NCBI GenBank assembly: GCA_001632425.1
Contig: KV425566.1
Span: forward strand, 186,001-250,000
Direction of reading: 5' to 3'
Length of the DNA: 64,000 nucleotides
DNA from: Neolentinus lepideus HHB14362 ss-1
Taxonomy: Eukaryota > Basidiomycota > Agaricomycetes > Gloeophyllales > Gloeophyllaceae
Both the position numbers and the translations under genes were made by a program. Below the pieces are notes generated by a model, which had not been told where the DNA came from, did no database searches, and worked only from the letters and a program-made list of their open reading frames with translations. Every line of letters starts with the position of its first letter. Position 1 is the stretch's first letter. Of the stretch, positions 56,147 through 64,000 are shown piece by piece.

Positions 56147-59100
56147 ATGGCATCCCCTGTGCAGGACCCAGTGCCAGTGAACCCGCCTGACGAGGATGAC
56201 CCCATGGAAGGAGCTGGACCAGACGAGGAGGGCCAGGGTGACGAAGTTCCCCCCCGTGGAGCTTCAGATGACGATAGCTCCGAGGAGGAAGAGGAAGATG
56301 AGGAGGAGGCCAGGCGGATACGGGAAGGATTCATTGTTGACGAGGACGAAGAGGAAGGAGAGGAGGATGAAGAGGAAGAAAGGCGGAGGAGGAGGAAGCG
56401 AAGAAAAAGGCGGCATCGCAGAGGTATGTGTCTGCACGGCTCTGTGAACATTCATGCCTGATGTACACGCATTTTGAACAGAGCATGAAGAGGAGGAGGC
56501 CCTCGAGGATGAGGACCTTGAATTGCTTGAAGAGAATACCGGTGCCTCCTTCAAAAATCGCCTTACTCGTCTGCGTCGCGGTCGAGAGGACGAGTCTCCG
56601 CCCGCTGCATCTTCCTCCAAGCGAAGAGTCGTGGAGGAATCGTCTGAAGACGATCTCGACAACGATGATCTGGAGTTGCCACGGCTTCAGGACATTCACC
56701 GTATATGGGATGACGGAGGACGAGAGGACGAGGATGAAGACATGGATGATATGGATAATTTCATTGAGTATGAGGATGAAGATGAGGGCGTCGAGCAGAT
56801 GGATGAGCGACAAAGAGAGGAGAAGAGGAGGGAGAGGCGGCGACTGGAGAAACAAAGACGGAAAGCCCTGGGTCGGCCCGAGCTTGCTGGTATCGACGCC
56901 AAGTACGTTATTAGTTCTTCTATTCAACTTGGTTTGTCAATCATCTTCACCCTGTAGTGCTTGGGATGAAATCCACGAAGTCTTTGGCGACGGTCACGAC
57001 TACGACTGGGCTCTCGTTGATGAGGATGATGCGGAGTACGAGGAGGAAAAACAAAAACCGGAAATGAGATACCAGGATGTACGTGTTTTGAGAAGTCGTA
57101 GAAGTGCTGATACCAACCATACTAGGTCTTCGAACCCTCTGAAATTCGCGCTCGTATGCTGACTGAGGATGATGACTTGATTCGAGCTCAAGACGTCCCA
57201 GAGCGAATGCAACTGGCCACCTCATCACTTTCCCCATCATCTTCCCTTTCACTACACAAGCCCCTGACCGACAACGATATTGACGATGCCGCGCAGTGGG
57301 TCCTAACTCGTCTTTCCGCGCGCAAAGAAAGGGATTTCTTCCGCCGCGACGGACAGTACAATCACTTGCTTGCCGATCTGGTCCAAGCTGCCTCTTATGC
57401 CTTGCGTTACCTCTTTGTTCACGAATTTGAAGTCCCCTACATCTGGACTCACAAACGCGATTACATCTCTTACTTCAATCCTGCCGACATGCGGACACGA
57501 GTTGAGCTCCTCAGTTTGGATGAGCTTTGGCGGCTGTACACTCTCGGTCAAAAATACCGATCATTAACGGAGCGCCGACATGCTCTCGATGCCCTCTACG
57601 CTCGCCTCGGAGCTTCTGACGATTACTTCGAGAATGACATTCGCCGGAGATTGGACAGCGTCGAAGTAGTTGCGGATGCCACTGAATGGTTGGGCATGAA
57701 GTACAAGGAGAAGAGAAAGGATCAGTTTGATCTGCATTTCCATGATGATGATGAGGAACCAGCTGCACCTAAACGGAAAAATCCTAGCCGGTCGTCCGCG
57801 TATGAGGTCGCGAAGAAGAGTGTGGTCTCGCGTCTGGCACAGGTGCGTAATATCTGGAGTTTATCTGCAGACATCTATGACCTATCTTCTCCAGGGCTTC
57901 GGCATTCAACCACATGAAATAGTGCTGAACTTTCTTGCTTCTGATAATGCCCATTTCGTGGAAGACCAAGAAGTTAATCCTGTCGCTTATGCGGAGCAGT
58001 TCGCGGATCCCGATCCAACGAAAGCACAGCCACCCGAGGAATTACTTAGGCGTGCACGTCTAATCATCTCAACCGAGCTTGGGAAAGACCCTCTCCTCAG
58101 GCAAGAGATGCGCAACGTTTTCAAGGCCGAGGCTCGCGTCTCAGTATCACCTACGGATCGAGGTATCACTAAGATCGACGAACACCATCCGTACTACGTA
58201 CGTGAAATGCATCTTACTACGTTTCGCATATTGAAATGTATCTGGCGTACAGAACTTCAAATATCTCCATTGGAAGCGAGTCACGGACATGCTCCAGTCC
58301 CCTCAATTCCTCCACATCCTCGCAGCCGAGTCTGAGCACCTCGTGACCGTTTCAATATTCCTACCACCTGAGGCCAAGTCATCTTTCGAACATCGGTTGA
58401 GTAAAGTGTTTGCGTCGGATAGCTTCAGTGACACGGCAAAGGCATGGAATGAGGAACGGTCGAAGGTCGTGCAGGAGACCATCGAGCAACACCTGATCCC
58501 TCTAGGTATTAAATGGACGCGGGAATGGGTGAGAGAGGAGGTGGAGGATTACCTTGCCAAGCGATGTGGGGAAGTGTTACGCGAGGTGGGTTCTCCTATC
58601 AGGCAAAGGCTGGTTATCTGACTTACTGGTTACTAGCGTATTGATGTTGCGCCATACAACACGCCTGACATGGAACTTGGTGACACACCGGCGGTTCTTG
58701 CCATATCCTGGGGCAAGGGCGATCCGCAGAAGGACGACATTACACTAGTGTTCTTGGATGAGGCTGGAAGACTACGTGAACATACGAGGCTCGACAACCT
58801 GATGGATCCAGAGAATCAGCAGGAATTCCGCGATCTTCTCAAGCGTCGTAAACCAGACGTCATTGCTATTGGCGGCTTTAGTATAGCCACCACTAAACTC
58901 GCGCAAGGGGTCAAGGAAGTGCTCTCGGGGAAGGTGTCCGGGAATGATTCAGAAGCTGCCGCCGCCTGGGGGGCCACAGAAACAGAGAAGTTCAATATTC
59001 CTGTCATCTATATGTTTGATGAGGTCGCTCGTCTCTATCAACATAGTAAGCGAGCCTCTGAAGAGTTCGGATCGTTGTCCGAGATCGCTAAGTATTGTGT

Positions 59101-61446
59101 GGGCTTGGCGCGCTATGCGCAGAGCCCTCTCAATGAATTTGCGGCTTTGACTGGAGACATAACAGCGATCGCTTTCGAAGAGGACTTCCAACAGATGGTA
59201 AGCTCGGAGCCGTTGAGGCTGAAAACAGTACCTGACCTTGTATACCTAGATTCCACGAGAGAAGCTGTTAATCGCCCTTGAACGTGTCCTCGTTGACGTA
59301 GTTAACAAAGTTGGTGTTGACATCAACAGGGCCGTCACGGATTCGTATTATCAACATCTGCTACCTTTTGTCTGCGGACTTGGACCCCGTAAAGCTCAGC
59401 TTGTTGTTAAGAAGATTGCGAGCATGGTCAGTAACTCAATGTCGTTGACTTCGCTGCTGGATATTTATTCTTCTGCTTCCAAGGGTGGTAATCTCGTGAA
59501 TCGCGAGCAATTCGTCAAGAATGGACTACTTACAACCAAGATTTTTCTGAATGCTGCTGGCTTCTTGCGGATTACTCACGACATCGAGACAACCAAGTCA
59601 TCGAAGAACCGGCATAACGATGACGTTGATATGCCTGATCCGTTGGATAATACTCGGATTCACCCGGAGGACTATGAGCTGGCCCGCAAGATGGCCACGG
59701 ATGCCCTTGAGTTGGATGAGGAAGATATCCAGGAAGAGTCACCATCACATGTCGTGTCTCTCATTATGCAGGACGACGACAGTGAACGGAAACTCGACGA
59801 ACTGAACCTTGACGATTTCGCTGTCAATATGTATGAAAGCAACAAGGACCGGAAACGACACACCTTGAACATCATACGCAAAGAGTTGGTTCATCCGTTC
59901 GCGGAGCAGCGGTCGAAATTCCCACTTCCTAGCGCTTGGGAAGTTCTCACAATGCTGACGGGCGAGACTCCACGCACTCTGCGCGTAGGTCTTATTGTGT
60001 CAGTTCTGGTTTTGCGGCCGAGAACGAATTTCGCTGCTGTTCGACTGGACTCCGGCGTCGAAGGCATGATTAATCAACAGTATATTGCCGATGAAGGCGT
60101 CGATAACACTGCGGATGTTGTATCCAAGGGCCAGACTATTCCCGGTGTCATCATTGATGTCAAGCTGGATCTGCAAGAGGACCAATTTTTCGTGGAATTG
60201 TCATCTCGTCCTGCCGATGTTCAAGGTGGTGACAGTCAATTCCGGCGGGTCAAACATGACGACGATTGGAATCTGCACCAAGAGGAGCGTGACAAAGAGT
60301 TGCAGGCAAGAAAGAAGAGGGCGGAGGTGGATCGCACAAGACGTGTGATCAAGCACCCGAACTTCCACAATTTTAACGCTTCTCAGGCTGAAGCGTACCT
60401 GGACAAGCAGCAAAGAGGTGACGTCGTGATACGACCGTCGTCTAAAGGCTTCAACCATCTCGCTGTCACTTGGAAAGTGGATGACAAACTTTTTCAACAT
60501 ATCGGTATAGTACAATTATTCTACTTTCTAGCACTGATCCTTATCTATTCTTCGAGATGTCGTCGAACCGAATGCCGACCCGACTGGTCAGGCGGTTGGC
60601 ACTCGTTTCATTGTGGACGGCAAATACGAGTTTGCTGATTTGGACGAGTTGATCGTCAATCATGTGCAAGCAATGACTAGGAGAGTGGAGGAATTAACGG
60701 CTCATGATAAATACAAGCCCGGCACAGAGGAAGATCTTCGTGAGTCATGCTCAATGCGAACATCGGTGGTCCCAGCTAATATTATTTTCAGATTTGTTCT
60801 TGAAGAATTTCGTGGCCGCCAACCCGTCGAAGAGCGCATATGGATTCACACTGAACAGGAAAAGGCCAGGCCATTTCAACCTCTGCTTCCTTGCGAACAA
60901 GAACTCGACCGTCCAAAGTTGGCCCGTTCGCGTCGCTCCGGAAGCCTACTACCTGTTTGACACTGCCGCTCCTGGTGTTCAAGAATTGTGTGATGCTTTC
61001 AAGATCCGGTATGTTTCCTCCTAGCACACTAACATGTTTATGTCTATGCTCATTTAGCCTACCGCAGACATCTCCACGAGTCGCAAAGTCTAGCTGTTGG
61101 TGGTACTGGTGGAAAGACCCCTTACGGCGCCGGGCGGACTCCAGCACGGACCCCAGGACATATCACGCCAGGACATATGTCCGTCAGACAGTCCACTCGC
61201 ACGCCGAATCCTTATGCTGGTGCGCAGGCTCAACCTGCTGCTGGTCCAGGATTTGGCTCTGCCGCACCTTCATATGGTGGACCCCCGGCCGCTGCAACAT
61301 ACGGATACCAAACCCCTTCCGCATATCCGCCTCGGACACCTAGCTATCCACAGCAACCTGCACCGCCGGCCGGTATGAATCCCGCGAGAGCGGCTATGAT
61401 TCAACAATCCGGTGGATGGGGAACTGGGTCCGGGGGTGCATGGTAA
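56147..61446 (+). CDS. SPT6: Transcription elongation factor and histone chaperone Spt6
   Basis: Spt6 binds elongating RNA polymerase II and histones in the nucleus. The start at 56147 gives [18 protein letters not shown] and a very acidic N-terminus ([34 protein letters not shown]). Then come the helix-turn-helix/core region ([41 protein letters not shown]-like [14 protein letters not shown]), the YqgF-like domain ([40 protein letters not shown]), the helix-hairpin-helix part ([19 protein letters not shown]), the S1 domain ([19 protein letters not shown]), and the tandem SH2 ([57 protein letters not shown]). The tail is Gly/Pro/Tyr-rich ([20 protein letters not shown]) and ends GTGSGGAW at 61446. 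About ten introns. All family domains are present. It is divergent from the deaminase, with 277 bp between starts. Confidence 0.95.
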
Positions 61447-62333
61447 TCTTGCCCTGCATGTCACAGTGTATTGTCGCTACGTCTAATTCTGTAGACGATC
61501 ATCATGTTTGTCCTGTTGCACTGTATGTAGCATACACCTAATTCAGTCACATATTGCACATACGGGTTTCTCACGACACTTGTGGGCCCGGGGAACATTT
61601 AATACAACTGTTCCTGCACGATCCCTTCCCAGTCCATGAAGAGTATCAAAAGTCCTCGCTTTCTGTGACATACAACTCAATTTGCGCTGTTTGGACGGTC
61701 GGGCTTGCGGGCAAGTGATCAATGAACTTTTTAATGAAGGACAGCGACGGTCATATTCCATCCTCTCGAAAGATTCTAAAGTTGTGAACACAATGTGCCG
61801 CAGGCAAGGCAGGGGTTTCGATACATATATTTGATCCGGTTCGACTGTGTTCTAATTGTCAGTCACCGCGATCTTGCATCAGGAAAGCCGGAATTCTCCA
61901 GCCGAGCCATATGGAGGCACATGGAGCGATGGAGTGATGGAAAGGTACCCCTATTATCCGGAGGCTGCCGCCTCCGCCACGTGCCGCATGGAGACACTGT
62001 CTCCAGATGGAGATAGCACATGGCCTGTGGCGGAAGCCTATACACCTGATGCTAGGTATTGTAGGGCTTCTTGGGACCTTGATGATAGTCCATATACTCA
62101 TTGTATACTTCTGTATCACACCCAAATTGTTTATGAGGCCATTTGGGAGATATCTGCAACAGTATAAGATGGTTGTGGAGGTTTCTGACAGCCAAGTTCC
62201 ATGTAATTGTAGGTCAGAGTCTGAAGGATGCACTGCATTGCTGACAAATTAACCTTCCGTACATGCTACATGATATCCAGAATATATTATGCCATTGCAG
62301 CCACAACAACTCCGAGGAGACCGCTTTATAGAC
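61447..62333. other. Gene-poor flank with palindromic GGAGAC motifs
   Basis: No gene is recognised. It holds GGAGGCTGCCGCCTCC (about 61961-61976) and GGAGACACTGTCTCC (61990-62004), both able to fold as hairpins. The stretch 61977-62012 recurs in the same orientation at 63686-63721 beyond the mobile element. Confidence 0.4.
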
Positions 62334-62340
62334 AGGTAGT
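62334..62340. repeat. Left target-site duplication AGGTAGT
   Basis: This copy of AGGTAGT directly precedes the left TIR. An identical copy directly follows the right TIR at 63653-63659. Confidence 0.75.
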
Positions 62341-63652
62341 GGGATGTAAGGCCGTAGCAGCCAACTTCCTTATTGGGTACGCGCGTGTTTGGCACGCGAT
62401 GGCTCGGAAAGGTGCGAATCACGCCATTCCAGCCACTAGTGCTGATCTTGCACAATACGACCCCTCGAAAAAACAATCCCACGAACGTATGACCAATCCA
62501 TCAGTCACGTGTTGCGCTGGAGCTCGCACGCGGTACTAGAGTGTATCAGATTTTTCTAAGTCGTGATTATCAGTAGTCCAATGTATTAGTATAGATTGCG
62601 GCTCTTCGGCAAATTAACAAAATAAGCATGATCCTACTGGAGGGAATATAATTCATCTAAATAACCGTGGGGATTGAAAACCAGGTCCTAATCATTGCAA
62701 AGGTAGAAAGGAAAAATTCTAGCAGTAAGGAATGCGAAGTGCATTGCGACTTGGGATGCACACTTAAGTCTACTGAAGCAATAATAAAACCTCGCGTTAA
62801 GCAAGAATCGAACACAAATCCTTCTGCGATCAAAGGATCAGCTTACCCACAATATAACTATTACACTAAGAACACCGGAATACTACGGTCTAGGTACCAC
62901 ATATATTAGTACAATATTACAGCTTTTGTTGACCATATCGAACTTTGTCTCTTTTTCCAGTGCTATATGTTCACTTATTCAGCTTATAAAAATATACCCA
63001 TTACTATTTTATGTCATTTCTTCTCCTAAATATCCCTGGTTTGAAGCACGACGGGGTGCATTAGTGCAGTGGCACTCCGCGGTAATGCCGGACCTAGCCG
63101 TGTCTTGATGGAAGGATTGTGAAGCGTTTATATCACGTGATGAATCGATTAGTCATCTATTCGTGGGATTGTTTTTTCGAGGGGTCGCATTGGTAGACTC
63201 CTAGTGCTGTGCGCAAATTTCTCTAAGTCCCTCTCCGGCGCCCAACAGAGAGTGATGAGTCGAACTCATTGAGTCCTGCAATTCACGCTTGATTAATGTT
63301 TTCGAGTCGAGTCAATGTTAATAGGCGCGAGTCGACCTCTTGACTACGGCATAGTGTCATATTGCTCCGGGTCATTAGGGATATGTGGATAAATTTATTA
63401 GCATACATTACTATAACATTCTATTCAAATAGAACATGCGGAGGTATAGCTCCTTGATATCAAGCAAGAATACGACTCAATGCAGTCATCGTGAGTCCTA
63501 CTCATCACTCTCTTAGACGCCGCCGGAGGGGGACTTAGAGAAATTTACGCACAGCACTGGCGGGAATGGCGTGATTCGCACCTTTCCGAGCCATCGCGTG
63601 CCAGACACGCGCATACCCAATAAGGAAGTTGGCTGCTACGGCCTTACATCCC
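62341..63652. mobile_element. 1.3-kb DNA transposon-like element with long TIRs and 7-bp TSD
   Basis: The ends are GGGATGTAAGGCCGTAGCAG and its exact inverse. The first 95 bp of the two arms differ at three positions. Homology continues to about 177 bp (inner part 62454-62517 against 63137-63190, including CGACCCCTCGAAAAAACAAT with CCCACGAA), interrupted in the right arm by a nested element. AGGTAGT flanks the element on both sides (62334-62340 and 63653-63659). The core (about 62520-63135) is AT-rich and has no transposase motif. The long TIRs suggest a non-autonomous Mutator-like element, but a 7-bp duplication is short for that class and other superfamilies are possible. Confidence 0.78.
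63203..63558. mobile_element. 356-bp TIR element nested in the right arm
   Basis: Left end AGTGCTGTGCGCAAATTTCT with CTAAGTCC, inverted right end AGTGCTGTGCGTAAATTTCT with CTAAGTCC. The inverted match extends imperfectly for about 60 bp, through CTCCGGCG and AGAGTGATGAGT. The left arm of the surrounding element has only about 20 bp at the corresponding place (62436-62455), so this sequence was added to, or is kept in, just one arm. No coding potential. The flanks are CTA on the left and G on the right, so a TA duplication is not intact. Confidence 0.68.
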
Positions 63653-63659
63653 AGGTAGT
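63653..63659. repeat. Right target-site duplication AGGTAGT
   Basis: An identical copy of the heptamer at 62334-62340, directly after the right TIR. Confidence 0.75.
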
Positions 63660-64000
63660 GCCTCCATCCAGACCACGCGTCTCCGTCACGTGCTAGATGG
63701 AGACACGTACTCCAGATGGAGCCATGGAGACGCCGTCTCCATCCGGAGATATTTGCATTTCCTGATGTACTTGGGAATAAGGGTTACGGTCTCTAGCGAA
63801 TGTGCTGAAAAGTTATGAGCTTCTGCACGGTGGTGCGTCCGTGTATTTAGGGATTCACGCCTCCGCATGCCAGTGAGCCAATCCGCGATGCCATCGTAAC
63901 CGTGCACGCAAGTCCAGGACCGGTGTATTTTACATCATCATAGATGACCACGTCCCGGTAGACCACTGAATTGATACGAAGGCCCGATAAGTCGGGAAAT
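63660..64000. other. Right-hand flank, no gene recognised
   Basis: It contains the second copy of the CACGTG..ATGGAGACAC..CTCCAGATGGAG motif (63686-63721) and the palindrome GGAGACGCCGTCTCC (about 63727-63741). A short minus-strand frame at 63686-63907 has no motif. Confidence 0.4.

Noticed and set aside
62765..62850. tRNA-like sequence on the minus strand (GTTCGATTC box, GGTAAGC..GCTTAAC ends)
   Set aside because: The outer stem pairs at 6 of 7 positions, but there is no D arm, no proper T stem and no U33 before a sensible anticodon. It is not a supportable tRNA.

Overview
The window is nuclear DNA of a filamentous basidiomycete, most likely an agaricomycete. Genes are dense and split by many short introns (about 40-65 nt). 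The gene set mixes conserved eukaryotic housekeeping genes (SPT6, RPL7, CHMP7, OTU1, NAA25, HRQ1, an RPA2-type protein, an SCY1-like pseudokinase) with families typical of mushroom-forming fungi: arrestin-like proteins, a DUF7918 protein, a 7-TM membrane family, small secreted cysteine-rich proteins and single-pass Ser/Thr-rich membrane proteins. I assigned about 25 genes by splicing in my head, using conserved motifs, GT/GC..AG junctions and reading-frame continuity. Individual exon borders are estimates unless stated.

Layout. 1-6 kb: SRR1-like protein (+), 3-hydroxyisobutyrate dehydrogenase (-), arrestin-like protein (+). 6.2-7.6 kb: membrane-protein paralog A (-). 7.6-10.1 kb: no gene seen. 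10.1-18.5 kb: an SCYL2-like pseudokinase (+) converging on the DNA helicase HRQ1 (-). 18.8-22.9 kb: a LigB-type extradiol dioxygenase (+) converging on a 7-TM protein (-). The space between them is a tandem duplication carrying dead 3' fragments of both genes. 24-27 kb: a coiled-coil protein (+) and RPL7 (-). 28.4-35.6 kb: membrane-protein paralog B, an aldo-keto reductase, CHMP7 and the deubiquitinase OTU1, all +. 35.6-38.6 kb: no gene seen. 38.6-45.3 kb: a secreted cysteine-rich repeat protein (+), an ExoIII-type AP endonuclease (-), a DUF7918 protein (+) and a GH5-like secreted protein that appears to lack both catalytic glutamates (-). 46.6-50.1 kb: membrane-protein paralog C (+) and an RPA2-type protein (-). 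50.2-50.9 kb: a 610-bp TIR element. 51-61.4 kb: NAA25 (-), NCE101 (+), a pyrimidine deaminase (-) and SPT6 (+). 61.4-64 kb: gene-poor DNA holding a 1.3-kb element with long TIRs and a 7-bp target-site duplication, with a second TIR element nested inside one arm.

The genes do not form a metabolic cluster. Neighbours are mostly unrelated, arranged as convergent or divergent pairs with short shared promoters. I see no sign of a novel multi-gene system. The most notable features are the reciprocal gene-fragment duplication at 19.9-21.5 kb, GC-AG introns in paralog A where paralog B keeps GT-AG, the probable GH5 pseudoenzyme at 43.2-45.3 kb, and the two TIR elements plus the nested one.
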